A stretch of 64,000 nt of DNA from Branchipolynoe longqiensis (Eukaryota > Annelida > Polychaeta > Phyllodocida > Polynoidae), in contig CM059189.1 in assembly GCA_030323885.1 (NCBI GenBank), positions 42,995,428 through 43,059,427 of the forward strand, given 5' to 3'. The notes under the pieces are model-generated. The model was not told the origin of the DNA, did not search any database, and was given only the letters and a program-made list of their open reading frames with translations. Below, one piece after another: positions 41,471-52,299 of the stretch. Positions within the stretch are counted from its first letter, which is position 1, and each line of letters opens with the position of its first letter. The position numbers were made by a program, and so were the translations under genes.

Positions 41471-41611
41471 GGAAAAGTAGGTCAGGTTATTGGGATGGCA
41501 GTGAAAATTAGTTAAACTCAGAGAAATTGAGCAAATATGAGCGTGTTTAAATAGACAGTTAACATAATTATGTAGGTTTTGTGTCCTTAATTAGGAACGG
41601 TCCATCAGACG

Positions 41612-41828
41612 GGATGGCCGAATGAGTTAGAGCGTCCGTCTCCCATGCTGGTAGATCGTGGGGTCGTGGGTTCGAATCCTGATCGAGTCAAACCAATGAC
41701 TCAAAAATTTATACTTGTCGCTTCCTAGCCAGATGCTCGGCATTACTAGGATAGGGCAAGGAGCAGTGGAATGAGGAAGACCAGTCATCTGCGACTGAAA
41801 TTTCCCCTGCTTAAACACCTAATATAAC
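41612..41828 (+). mobile_element. SINE family B (PAH intron 1)
   Basis: Head GATGGCCGAATGAGTTAGAG, nearly identical to the family A copy at 37775, but after GGATAGGGCAAGGA the tail switches to GCAGTGGAATGAGGAAGACC ... CCTGCTTAAACACC. Confidence 0.9.
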
Positions 41829-42460
41829 CCCAAATTTATTTTTATTTTTTTACAATCCGAACAATGTTTGAAAGGGCCCGAAGTGGGTTAAAGCCGTGTT
41901 CAGATTACTTTTCTGACTATAACATCTGTCACATTTTATCAATGGGTTCGTTTTAGGATTAGGAGAATGAGGTCAAACTTAATTCTAACATTGTTTGGAT
42001 TCTGCAAAGGCTAGGGCCTAGGCTCGTTAAAAAATATATAGCCATGGCAAAATCTAGCGATATATAGTAGCCTATATATTAAATTTCAGGTCTAAATCAG
42101 GCTATGATTATAACAACATGAATGTTAATCGATGTCAATTAAAATTTGGGGTAAGTTCATTTTGGAATGCTTAGTAATATATGATATGTGGTGGTTGGAG
42201 TGAGTATCACAGCAACATGAATACTTCACAATACATAGCGTGGCGCCTCCTGGCATCTCCTTGTAGTAGAACTAGACACTACAACAGCTAGCAACACATT
42301 GTGACACAACCACTTATAAAATTAGGTATGCTTTACTGTTTCACCAGTTTAAATGTTAAAAGAATTATCAATTTAATTGAAGTATTACTGTGCTGATTTC
42401 TATAACACAGAGACTAAATACAGGAGGAAAATATGACCGTCTTAAATACTCTGTGTGTTT
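41829..42460. other. PAH intron 1 spacer, nothing recognised
   Basis: AT-rich unique-looking sequence. A family A tail fragment on - follows at 42462-42540. Confidence 0.4.
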
Positions 42461-42582
42461 GTTTGTTGGGGCTTTATACACTAACAACATCTGAGGTCAT
42501 ATCAGGATGGGTGCCAAATTGTGACAGTGTGCATTCATATATTTAATAACGAACGCTGTGATGGCTAGTTGTGGTGTAGATG

Positions 42583-43170
42583 GAATGGCTGAATCAGTAA
42601 TGCCTGGTACACACCTCCCGTTTACAATTCACGTACTAAAACTGACTGTGCATCACGACCACGACCCGTCCCGTATACGATCTAAAACTGCCCGATTCGT
42701 TTTTCGAATCCCTTGCGATTTCAGTTTTAACCCCTAAAACTGGGTTTTAAGTCACGAATCGCAAGGCTCTGGTGTGCTAGGGGGTCGCACACCTAACGAC
42801 TAAAACTCAAACTTATGCGCGAAACGGGCAGTTTTAGATCGTAAACGGGAGGTGTGTACCGGGCATGAGAGGACTGGCTGGCTTCACGTGTGGGAGGTCA
42901 TGGGTTTGAAACCTGACCGAGTCAAACCTACAAAATTGCTACTTTTTGCTACCTAGGTTGACACTCAATATTAATAGGATAAGGCAAAGACCGGCTTTCT
43001 CAGTATCAGGATAACATGGCTGAGTTGGATATTGAATCATGGTGTCAGCAGCTTTCTCTCCACTGTCCCAGTAAGGCAGCACTATAACGTTGCCATGAGT
43101 GTGCACTGTCACAAATTGGTACCCATCTTAATATAGCATTAATGTTATTATGACGTAACACCCAAACAAC
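42583..43170 (+). mobile_element. SINE family A, split by a MITE
   Basis: Head AATGGCTGAATCAGTAA ends at 42600 and resumes with GAGAGGACTGGCTGGCTTC at 42867. The remaining body and tail run to 43170. Confidence 0.85.
42601..42865. mobile_element. MITE with TGCCYGGTACACACCTCCCG ends, inserted in a SINE
   Basis: 25-bp terminal inverted repeats with one mismatch (42601-42625 and 42841-42865). Subterminal AAAACTGCCCGATTCG is also inverted on the right. 265 bp, non-coding. Confidence 0.95.
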
Positions 43171-43311
43171 CCCACAAAATCCTTACATGACCTATTTAGT
43201 AGAATTACGCCACCCGTGGCATATGTGAGAACTACGCAGTAGTTGATATCAAATCGCTTTATAATATATCCATCCTCATCATCATCATCATCATCAATCC
43301 CTTAAGCCCCA

Positions 43312-43600
43312 GTCACACATCACCGGATTGAGCAACGGACAAAATGTATTAAAATGTGTCAAAATATTGCGATATCGGTTCAAAGGCCGCTGGACGAACG
43401 GACATAAAACGGACATGAAACGGACATGAACGGATAGCCAATGGACGAAACAAACTCAAAACGGACAAAAACCGTAGACGCCAGTCCGGCGGCATCCGTT
43501 CCTAGTTTTGTGCATGTTCAAAACTTGTACAGAAACAAAACGGACTTTGTTCGGTTTCTGTCCGTTTCCCCCAATCCGGTGATGTGTGACTGGGGCTTTA
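43312..43600. mobile_element. MITE with GCCCCAGTCACACATCACCGG ends (PAH intron 1)
   Basis: Starts TTAAGCCCCAGTCACACATC ACC, ends GGTGATGTGTGACTGGGGCT TTA. Interior of ACGGACA words; same family as 26637 and 59139. It ends 150 bp before PAH exon 2. Confidence 0.9.
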
Positions 43601-43749
43601 ACCGCGAGCGTTGTTGGGGAACCACAGATGACTTTGCAACCAGCTTTTTCCATGTTTCCTTGTTCCCCACTGTCCTGTGAGACTTGCTGAACTTTATTTA
43701 GGTCTGTCCATTCCCTGATGTTGTCGTTGCACCTCTTCTATCATTGCAG

Positions 43750-43872
43750 GACAAACATCGGGCCCATCCTGGCTACAGCCGGCCCTCCAAAGATAGCTGT
43801 GGGAGCACCAGTCTGGTCTTCTCGATGAAGGAGGAAGTCGGAGCCCTCGCAAAGGCACTCCGCATTTTTGAG
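43750..43872 (+). CDS. PAH: PAH exon 2 (residues 19-59)
   Basis: Acceptor CATTGCAG at 43742-43749, donor GTAAAAC at 43873; 123 nt, phase 0 at both ends. Encodes [20 protein letters not shown] then [11 protein letters not shown], the first strand and helix of the N-terminal ACT (regulatory, phenylalanine-sensing) domain. Five codons longer than my recollection of human exon 2 (108 nt). Confidence 0.93.
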
Positions 43873-43888
43873 GTAAAACTAAATCATA

Positions 43889-44582
43889 TTGAAGCTGAAT
43901 AGTCTGATGAAAGAATACAATTTATCCAGAAACTTATCCAGATTTGATCCTGCATGTCCCACCTGGATGTAGATAAAAGATTCGCACCGTACTTCCAGTT
44001 CAGGGGTGAAGACCAGGTTTATATAAAAACGGTCGAAAAATCGGGCTAATGAATTGAGTCTTTATGAGAGCCTAATTTCACAATCTAAGAAGCAACATTT
44101 ATTCTTTGTATATGTCTTCATGTTTAGCCGCTACTTTTGTCTTCATGTTTACCCGCTACTATGTTTACCCGCTTCTCTCCCATTTCACCAACTCTGTGCT
44201 GATATAAGTAACCATTTGACACTGGTGCCAAGCATTCTACTTGTTGTTCCATACTAACACTATTTTTGCCCGTATTTAGACTATGTTGTCGTTCACCCGT
44301 GTACTACAAGTATCGGGTGAATCTTTTATCTAACCTAGATGGTGGTGCACTTATTAAAATTTGGTTGATAATCCTAATTCAATTTTGTTGAACCGGTTAT
44401 TGCTGTGCATGTGCCAACATTTTGCACTTCAAATATCTCCAAAGATTGTTATTTAAAATCAAAGGTACTTCAAAGTAAAAGCAGGATAGGTTATAACGAT
44501 CAACCAACCATATATGTATGTTTATTTAGTTATTTATACTTTTAATGACATCATCTCAAAACCATCGGACTATACAACATTA
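43889..44582 (+). mobile_element. TTAA-type MITE split by a MULE-like MITE (PAH intron 2)
   Basis: The halves 43889-43969 and 44333-44582 make the family sequence; the 3' end is CATCGGACTATACAACATTAA. It begins 17 bp after the exon 2 donor. Confidence 0.8.
43970..44332. mobile_element. MULE-like MITE, copy 3, 9-bp target duplication
   Basis: The ends TAGATAAAAGATTCGCACC and CGGGTGAATCTTTTATCTA are inverted. The flanks ACCTGGATG (43961-43969) and ACCTAGATG (44333-44341) differ at one base. 363 bp. Confidence 0.9.
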
Positions 44583-44654
44583 AAGTCGCCCAGTATTGTC
44601 CAGTGAGATGACAAACTCTGAATGTAATGTATGAATGACGTCATGGGTGGACCA

Positions 44655-45000
44655 GATGGGATGGCCGAATGAGTTGAGCATCCATCTCCTGTTTTGGGAG
44701 ATTGGGGAATCCGAACCCATGGGATCATGGGTCGAACCCTGGTCGAGTCAAACCAATGACTTAGAAATTGATACTTGTCACTTCCTAGCCAGGCACTCGG
44801 CATTACTAGGATAGGGCAAGGGCTGGTTGGCTCAGTGTCAGGATATTGTGACTGAGTGGGATATCAGGTCATGGTGCTGGTGGCCTGGTCTCTCACTAGG
44901 GCAGCACAATAAAGTCGCCAAGAGTGTGCAGTCACAAGCCGGTGCCCATCCTGATATTACCTTAGATGTCACTAGGACGTAAAACAACAACAAACAAACA
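44655..45000 (+). mobile_element. SINE family A (PAH intron 2)
   Basis: Head GATGGCCGAATGAGTTGAGC, a duplicated ~20 bp around the B box (GAACCCATGGGATCATGGGT), full body and CAACAACAAACAAAC tail. Confidence 0.9.
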
Positions 45001-45187
45001 TCATCAGTGGGATTCCCAATTACATGACCTAGAGGGTTCCCCCACAAACCTTGTAACCTCTTTTGCTTTGAAGCATCCCATTAGCAGAGAATGAATTAAA
45101 AGAAAACACCCCAAAACACCCATGATGTCATTTATACATTGAACAGGAGCACATACCTCAGCATCCCCCCCCCCCCTCTCCCCGTCA

Positions 45188-45357
45188 CACACAAATTAGA
45201 AATATTGCACCTAGAGAGGGTCTCGAAACAACATCTCTTTGCATTCCGGGCCAGTGTGCTAACCATTACACCACCTAGGCTCCCTGATATCACCATACTA
45301 CCCACACCTACCTGTCTATGCAGCTCCTTGCCTGAGAGGTCAGTGTAGACCACTACA
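45188..45357 (-). mobile_element. SINE family C (PAH intron 2)
   Basis: Same sequence as the 40.1-40.8 kb copies, with GCATTCCGGGCCAGTGTGCT AACC and CTTGCCTGAGAGGTCAGTGT. A poly-C run precedes it at 45167-45178. Confidence 0.85.
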
Positions 45358-45565
45358 TATATGTATGCTGTATAAGCTATTATACGAGTATAATAAGCTG
45401 GAAGATCCCATCTAATCTCCAGCCAGCCACTAAGTCATCGGCTGGTTAACTCTATCCATTAGGTCATCTACTGATACAACCTCAGCTCTCCACGTAGCGC
45501 CACCTACTCGTCCCCACCTCAGTGGCTGTTACGTTCACTCACTGTTCCATTGAAAATGATATATA

Positions 45566-45766
45566 AGAGTAAAACCTCACTAAATCGACCGACCATGGGA
45601 CCGGCTTTAAATGGTCCATTTAGGGAGGTGGTCGGTTTAGGGAGTTTTATTTATTGTTACAATGGTATTTATTGTATGGGTGATCATTTGGGACTCAAAT
45701 AAAGTTAATTGATATAGGGGAGTGGTCAATCTGTGGAGGTGGTCAGTTAGAAAGGTTTAACGGTAT
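45566..45766. mobile_element. MITE with GTAAAACCTCACTAAATCGACC ends, copy 2 (PAH intron 2)
   Basis: AGAGTAAAACCTCACTAAAT at the left, GTTAGAAAGGTTTAACGGTATA at the right; interior GGTCCATTTAGGGAGGTGGT. It ends 34 bp before exon 3. Confidence 0.8.
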
Positions 45767-45799
45767 ATATATATATGTGTGTGTGGGTGTGTGCTTCAG

Positions 45800-45983
45800 A
45801 AACACGGCATCAACCTTGAACACATCGAGTCTCGCCCATCGAAACAGTGCAAGGGCGACTATGACTTCTTCGTGGGCTGCGACAACAGCAAGGGAGGCCT
45901 AAAGGAAGGCATCGAGGACCTGCGCACGCACACCTCCCACCTGCACGTGCTGTCACGCAACCCAGACCTCAAGGACGACACAG
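45800..45983 (+). CDS. PAH: PAH exon 3 (residues 60-120)
   Basis: Acceptor GTGCTTCAG at 45791-45799, donor GTTCGT at 45984; 184 nt, the size I recall for human exon 3. Encodes KHGINLEHIESRPSK, then GDYDFFVGCD and LRTHTSHLHVLSRN, the rest of the ACT domain with the PAH-typical ESRPS loop. The final G joins TT of exon 4 to make Val. Confidence 0.96.
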
Positions 45984-45997
45984 GTTCGTTGGGTGTT

Positions 45998-46285
45998 GGG
46001 AGTTTTACATCCTGGCAATATCTAAGGTCATATCAGGACGGGTACCCACTTGTGACAGTGCGCACTCATAGCGACTTTATACATATGTGTGCCGCCCAAC
46101 TGGGAAATCAGCCCGCCGGCACCATGACCCAATATCACACTCAGTCGCATTATCCTGACACTGAGCTAACCAGACCTTGCCCTAGCAATTCGATAAGTTA
46201 TCGGTTTGACTCGACCGGGAACCGAACTCCCGACCTTCCGAACGTGAGCCCCGCGCTCTACCGATTCGGCCACCGTGACAGGTGA
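45998..46285 (-). mobile_element. SINE family A, starting 14 bp after the exon 3 donor
   Basis: TTTTACATCCTGGCAATATC TAAGG at the tail end; head at 46215-46280 (GGAACCGAACTCCCGACC, CGATTCGGCCACC). Minus orientation relative to PAH. Confidence 0.9.
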
Positions 46286-46398
46286 CGACGCAGGTCATCG
46301 TCTACATCTGTAGATATGTGTTGCTAAGCAAATGACAGTTAGTGTAAACAAAATAAAATCGGTGCTAGCTTTTGCTCGTGGCTGGAGATTAAAAAATT

Positions 46399-46399
<1 letters not shown>

Positions 46400-46458
<59 letters not shown>

Positions 46459-46720
46459 AAGGGCATAAGTATTTATCAATATAAATGATATATTATGTGT
46501 GTTATAAGAGAATTATGCGAGTATTAATTCATGGAAGTTATTACGCACCAACTCGTCCACTTGTTTGGCACTCCCAGTGGCGCCCCCTACTAAGGTTCTC
46601 CACCACACTACACTGCCTAGGCTCTCCCACTTACTTGTCTTCTTATTCTTTCCAAGTGCAGCCTCAATTCATATATATATATATATATACTTTATATATA
46701 TATATATATATATATTAACT
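46400..46720. repeat. (TA)n runs flanking a short unit shared with other TA tracts
   Basis: TA runs at 46400-46455 and 46668-46715. Between them lies TTACGCACCAACTCGTCCAC ... AGTGGCGCCCCCTAC, a diverged relative of the GGCGCCACCT words near 45500 and 49990-50425. Confidence 0.7.
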
Positions 46721-46757
46721 CTATCAACTAATCCGTTAATTGATCCCTGGACGTTCG

Positions 46758-47590
46758 GAAGGGATGGCCGAATTGGTAAGAACAATTTCTTCCCGGACGG
46801 AAGGTTATGGGATCGAGTGGCAGTCGAGTCAAACCAATGACTTAATTTCGTCGATGATTCTTGTCATTACCTCAGCTGGTGCTCAGCAGTAAATGAGACA
46901 TTGCAAGGATTGCTTTGCATAACATTATGACAATGTGACTGAATATATGCTATTGGGTCATAGTGCCGGTGTCGCAGTTTGAGGGCCCTGCCAGTTTCAG
47001 CTGACTGCATACACTCAAACTCAAGGCATTGTCAATGGTCATGAGCAATCTTAATACAGAAAATACAGAAGAAGTGAAATATCTCTAAAACCACACCACC
47101 TATTAACAAATCGCTTAGTACACATATAGAAAACATCTTTACCAAAAAGATCATATTAAATTTATAAGGTTACGGTTCTTGATTTCTATTTATTTTGAAT
47201 AAAACTAAGGTTTTGCACTGTGCCTCCCGTCAAACTCAAGGCATTGTCAATGGTCGTGAGCAATCTTCATACAGAAAATACAGAAAGTGAAATATCTCTA
47301 AAAGCACACCACCTAGAAATAAATCGCTTGGTACACATATAGAAAACATCTTTACCAAAAACATTACATTAAATTCATAAGGTTAGTGACGATGCTGTTA
47401 GATTTTGACACATGCGCATGAAACTGACAGACAGCTGAAACTGGCAGCACGCTCAAACTGTGACATCGGTGCTAAGGTATCCCAGTGGGGGCAGCACTAT
47501 ATAAATCGACATCAGTGCGCGATGTGGCAAGTCGGTACCCGTCATGATATGACCTTATATGATGCTAAGACATCAAACCCAAACTAATGT
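46758..47590 (+). mobile_element. SINE family A split by repeat family Y
   Basis: The head and mid body (GATGGCCGAATTGGTAAGAA ... GGGTCATAGTGCCGGTGTCG) end near 46985; the tail (CCCAGTGGGGGCAGCAC ... CATGATATGACCTTATATG) resumes near 47475 and ends about 47588. Confidence 0.75.
46986..47472 (+). repeat. Repeat family Y, tandemly doubled, inside a SINE
   Basis: Two ~195-bp copies (from CAAACTCAAGGCATTGTCAA TGG at 47007 and 47228), each with GAAATATCTCTAAAA and ACACATATAGAAAACATC. A single copy is at 24012-24384. Confidence 0.8.
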
Positions 47591-47724
47591 TAAACAATCA
47601 AGCGATACCTGGGCAGTGGGTCACTGATAAATGCATTCAGGGATCTTATTATTTGCTCTAGATTTTGCTTCATTTTGACCTCATAGCCGATTCGGTAAGC
47701 ACATATGTAAAAAAAAAATCAAAT

Positions 47725-48062
47725 GTAAAGCTTGTTTTATTTAACGATGCCTTTAGAGCACATTGATGTTTGCATCATTGGCTATTGTACCTCAAACATT
47801 TGTTCATTCTGACATATTTCTTTGGAGGAAACCCACTGCTGCCACATAGGCTAATCTTTCTGATAAACAGCAGGGCGCCTTTTATATGCAGTTTCCCACA
47901 GACAGGACAGCACATACCACATGTGATGAACCAGTTCTGGACCACTGCTTGGAAGGGAAAACTGCCCAAACTGCAAATGGGTCCACTGAGCAGGATCGAT
48001 GACAGGATGATCGACACCTTCACAGGTGGACACTCTACCGCCTGAGCTACGCCCCACTCCCC
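47725..48062 (-). mobile_element. Mollusc-type tRNA-derived SINE (family D)
   Basis: On minus the head reads GGGGCGTAGCTCAGGCGGTA GAGTG (A box) with the rest of a tRNA-like fold. The 3' part on + reads TTGTTTTATTTAACGATGCC TTTAGAGCACATTGATG, which I recall as the conserved 3' end of a SINE widespread in molluscs. It lies 78 bp before PAH exon 4. Confidence 0.8.
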
Positions 48063-48139
48063 TAAGCACATTTGAAAGCAGAGTGGTGGCAGCCATCAAG
48101 GAGAGCATTGTGCTTAGTTCTTTTCCTTGTTGTTTGCAG

Positions 48140-48228
48140 TTCCCTGGTTCCCCCGGAAGATTAGTGAGCTGGACAGATTTGCTCACCAGATCCTCAGTTA
48201 CGGATCAGAGCTGGAATCGGATCACCCT
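48140..48228 (+). CDS. PAH: PAH exon 4 (residues 121-150)
   Basis: Acceptor TTGTTTGCAG, donor GTGAGT at 48229; 89 nt, as I recall for human exon 4. Encodes [20 protein letters not shown] then [10 protein letters not shown], the linker and start of the catalytic domain (PWFP-x-x-I-x-ELD signature). Ends phase 0. Confidence 0.97.
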
Positions 48229-48418
48229 GTGAGTAACTATGTTAGGGCATCCATTGCCTGGTATTGCGGCCTTCGGTGAAGCATACAGCAATACAAGCAA
48301 TATGGCTCAGTTAATTATACATGTTCCCGGTTAAGGTAGTAGAGAATGAAGGTCCTGCCACTGCATATTAAAAATACGGGTTGAGTTAATTAGCTACCAG
48401 GGTGTTAACCTAGCACAT

Positions 48419-49696
48419 CTGGGGCCGTATGCAAGGGCTGGTACTATGCGTAGCCGGTGCTACACGCTAGCTCTGGGGTAGCTATCCGTGGCTAGGAGGG
48501 CCTTGGTGAATCAGGTCAAGCCGTATGCACCAATGCCCAAACCGGGGCAGATAGCAAACTGTGTACTTATTTATAGATTTGGGAAATCCCTCTGAGTCTG
48601 TTGCCGGTGAGCACCGCTATTTGTTTTGTGTACATCCGTCGATTCGACAATATTAATATTGTCGATTCGACAATATTAATATCGCTGCCGATATAGCGGC
48701 AGCGTTAATATCACCTTTATCGGTTCAAATTTGCAGTTAATTTGATAAAATATCACTTTTAGGGTATGTAATTCTGTTAAATATGATAGCATTTAATAGA
48801 TTTGGGCCTAATCGGTACCTAACACCGCCGGGCACCAGCTCGCCTTGTTATTGCTGAGTCTGTTCCCGGCGAGCACCACTATTTGTTGGTTGATTCGACA
48901 ATATTAATATCATCGCTGATTTAGCAGCAGCATTAATATCGCTTTTATCGGTTCGAATTTGTGGTTAATTTGATCAAATATCACTTTTAGAGTATGTAAT
49001 TCTGTTAAATATGATAGCATTTAATAGATTTGGGCCTAATCGGTACCTAACACCGCCGGGCACCAGCTCGCCTTGTTATTGCTGATTCTGTTCCCGGCGA
49101 GCACCGCTATTTGTTGGTTGATTCGACAATATTAATATCATCGCTGATTTAGCAGCAGCGTTAATATCGCTGTTATCGGTTCGAATTTGCGGTTAATTTG
49201 ATCAAATATCACTTTTAGAGTATGTAATTCTGTTAAATATGATAGCATTTAATAGATTTGGACCTAATCGGTACCTAACACCGCCGGGCACCAGCCAGTG
49301 GCTATTGCTGAGCCTGTTGTCGGCGAGCACTGCGGCGGGCGGCGGCGGCGATTTGTTTAGTTTACATTTGTCGATTCCACAATATGAATATCGCCGCCGA
49401 TGCGGCAGCGGCGTTAATATCGGTTCGAATTTAGGGTTAATTTGATAAAATTTCACTTATTGAGTATGTAATTCTGTCAAATATGATAGCATTGAATAGA
49501 TTGAAACCCACACAGGCACACTAACCGGCGTGGCTAGCAGTTAAACTTGACTTGAAATCAGGGTAGCTTAGCCTAGGCTACGGTCGGCGGCTAGCGCTGG
49601 CACCAACTCATGCATGCTGATTTTCCACCGTTAGCCATGTGGTGCCCCCATAGAAGCGGTTAGGGCCCTAGCACCAGCCCATGCATACGGCCCCAG
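48419..49696. mobile_element. DNA element with GGGGCCGTATGCA ends and four internal ~240-bp repeats (PAH intron 4)
   Basis: The left end CTGGGGCCGTATGCAAGGGC TGG and the right end CCAGCCCATGCATACGGCCC CAG are inverted. Internal units start near 48600, 48847, 49086 and 49318. Each has GATTCGACAATATTAATATC, TATGTAATTCTGTTAAATAT GATAGCATT and CCTAACACCGCCGGGCACCA. No protein frame. Confidence 0.85.
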
Positions 49697-49805
49697 TACA
49701 GCACACAGTCACAGAATGTCATTATATATATAATGAAATTATGGGACTGTAAATAAGGGCATGATCCCCTCTCAGTACCATGGAGTCCCAGTTACATCGC
49801 TATTC

Positions 49806-49987
49806 TACAGTAAAACCTCTCTAAATCGACCGCTCTTGGGACCGACTTTAAATGGTCCATTTAGGGAGGTGGTCGGTTTAGGGAGTTAAAATATGGTTAC
49901 AATTGCATTGTTGGGACCCAAATAAAGCGATCGATATAGGGGAGTGGTCGATTTGTGGAGGTGGTCGGTTAGAGAGGTTTTACTGTA
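49806..49987. mobile_element. MITE with ACAGTAAAACCTCTCTAAATCGACC ends, copy 3
   Basis: TACAGTAAAACCTCTCTAAA at the left, GTTAGAGAGGTTTTACTGTA at the right. TA edges; 182 bp. Confidence 0.9.
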
Positions 49988-50322
49988 GTTCCCATTTCTC
50001 TCACATGGTGCCACCTGCACCTGACCAATTACAATCTCACTATATATATACCTGACTCTAGTTCCCTTTTCTCTCACATGCCGCCACCTGCATCGGATCA
50101 ATTACCATCTCATTATATATACCTGACTCTAGTTCCCTTTTCTCTCACATGCCGCCACCTGCATCTGATCAATTACCATCTCACTATATATACCTGCCTA
50201 TAGTTCCCCTTTCTCTCACATGGCGCCACCTGCATCTGATCAATTACCATCTCACTATATATACCTTACTCTAGTTCCCTTTTCCCCCACATAGCGCCAC
50301 CTGCATCTGATCAATTACCATC

Positions 50323-50372
<50 letters not shown>

Positions 50373-50428
50373 ACTGTAGTTATCTTTTCTCTCAAATAGC
50401 ACCACTGGCATCTGATCAATTACCACCT
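49988..50428 (+). repeat. 71-bp minisatellite, six copies, with TA expansion
   Basis: Units begin TAGTTCCCTTTTCTCTCACA and contain GCCACCTGCATCTGATCAAT TACC and CTCACTATATATACC. The fifth unit has its TATATA stretch expanded to about 40 bp. Confidence 0.9.
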
Positions 50429-50431
50429 TAC

Positions 50432-50645
50432 TACAGTATAACCCCGTTAAACCAAGCTCGGTTAAACCAAACGATCGGTTAATCTAAACTTCTTTGGGTG
50501 GCCCGGCAAAATACTACCATTTATCATATAAAACGTTTGTTAAACCAAAGTCGGTTAATCCAAATTATCGGTTAATCCAAACAAACTTGTCGGACCCCAG
50601 GCCACTCCGGTATGGTTAAACCAAACTTTCATGTGTTTATAAGGT
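50432..50645. mobile_element. Left half of the CCCCGTTAAACCAAGCTCGG element (PAH intron 4)
   Basis: CAGTATAACCCCGTTAAACC AAGCTCGG, then ATTTATCATATAAAACG, ACTCCGGTATGGTTAAACC. The right terminus is missing. Confidence 0.75.
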
Positions 50646-51040
50646 CATCTGCGACCCCACTCATTTTGGCAATCATCAGTGGGGTCTCAGAAGGCATCGA
50701 GACCCCATTACTTCAATTTAAAGAAAAGGAAACTATAATGATCAACCTAACATATTTATCTTGAAAAAATACAGCAGAAACTGAAAAAGTACTAGACTAT
50801 ACAACTGTCACGTTACCACGGGCTAAAGAAAAATTACAGAACAAATGATGTAAAAGCACACTCAAAGCATAAATATATATCCTTCTGAATAATCATGTAT
50901 GAGCACCAAGTCACCTTCCATCCAAGCAAGTGTAACCACAGTTATTTACCCTTATTTTTCACATATCAAGGCGCATTTCAATGACAATTCAACAATTTAC
51001 TAACATTTTCTAGAAAAACCAACACCCAAACAACGCTACT

Positions 51041-51402
51041 CCTTAAAGCTGCATAGTCCGATGAAATATCAAATTTTCAAAACCAAACCAATTATCTAGA
51101 TTTGATTTGACATATCTAAGTTAGATACCGATGCACTTATTAAGCATTTGTTCCTGCATAGAAGGTAATACTGAGTCAATTTAACAGAACCTGTTACTGC
51201 AGAAGTCTATGGTGTCAGAGTTTTGGCAAGCTTGCCAAAACTAATTTTCCATGTTTGTATTCAAAATATCTCAAAAGTTTACCATTTAAAATAAAAGTAA
51301 CTTTCAACTAATGTAAAGTAGATACTAGTGATCGATCTAATATATTTATCTCAGAAAAAATAAAGAAATTCAAAACCATCGGACTGTGCAACTTTAACCG
51401 CA
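51041..51402 (+). mobile_element. TTAA-type MITE, best-preserved copy (PAH intron 4)
   Basis: TTAAAGCTGCATAGTCCGATG at the left and CATCGGACTGTGCAACTTTAA at the right; TTAA on both edges. The perfect central palindrome TTTTGGCAAGCTTGCCAAAA (51221-51240) extends two more bases each side. 360 bp, non-coding. Confidence 0.92.
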
Positions 51403-51503
51403 TTTCCTTTAAAACATAACTTTTCATGAGTTCAAATTGTTCATGGTCTTCATAAATCTTCATGTCCCAGAACTAGATCAAGATTTTAAACTGCCTTTTC
51501 AGG

Positions 51504-51571
51504 GTTTTACTGACCCCACCTACAGGACTCGCAGGAAGGAGTTTGCCGATATCGCCTTCAACTACAAACAG
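51504..51571 (+). CDS. PAH: PAH exon 5 (residues 151-172)
   Basis: Acceptor CTGCCTTTTCAG, donor GTGAGT at 51572; 68 nt, as I recall for human exon 5. Encodes GFTDPTYRTRRKEFADIAFN YK, the conserved RxxRRxx-F-A-D-I-A helix of the aromatic amino acid hydroxylase catalytic domain. CA is carried to exon 6 to form His. Confidence 0.97.
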
Positions 51572-51944
51572 TGAGTGGTGCCATTAGGCCAAATAAAAAA
51601 GAAATTGGTGATCATTCCCGACCGTACCTGTTATTTAAATAATTTTTTTAAGAACTGTTAAATAAATATGTGTCGGGCTAGCAGCAACTCAACTTTAATA
51701 AGTTTTAGATACCGTTACAAAACTGGATGGTTATTTTACATGTCTGGAAGCCTCAAACATGTCAAAATTAAAGTATTTGATTTCCAAAATTGAAACTTCT
51801 AGAGCTGTATCCGTGTATGATATAAAATGCTGACCGAAAAAAATATAATAAAAATAGAAACCACCCACCCGACCCTTATTTGTGTGATCAAAAGGATGAT
51901 CGCCAACTTTTTAATATTTATTTGGCCTTCTAGTGTATTTAGCC

Positions 51945-52068
51945 ACCATTTTCCCCATCCTGAGCGTGGAGAAGCATATTCGTTTATTCAACCCAAGTCT
52001 GTAGGATCTGCGCGTGCACCAAAAAGTGACTCGGGTGACCCGAGTTTGTTAATCGAATACACCCAAGG
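51945..52068 (+). repeat. Fragment of the CGGGTCACCCGAG element (PAH intron 5)
   Basis: Matches the right end of 22245-22702: CCTGAGCGTGGAGAAGCATA TTCG ... AAAAAGTGACTCGGGTGACC CGAG and GTTAATCGAATAC. Confidence 0.8.
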
Positions 52069-52299
52069 TGGCACCTCACCCTCTACTAGCTGCCCTTTTC
52101 ACCGCCATGTGTAGCCTGTTCCATTTGATCACCATTTCCTTTCTGATAACTGCGCATTTTCCCCCCAGCAGCCCCGTTTTGACCCAAATGTGCAAAGTAA
52201 ATCCTAGCTGTCTCCCAGAGAACAAAGAGGATATAAATACATATAACCAATTTTGAATTGACATATTCAACTATGATACATTACACAAGTTCATTCTTC

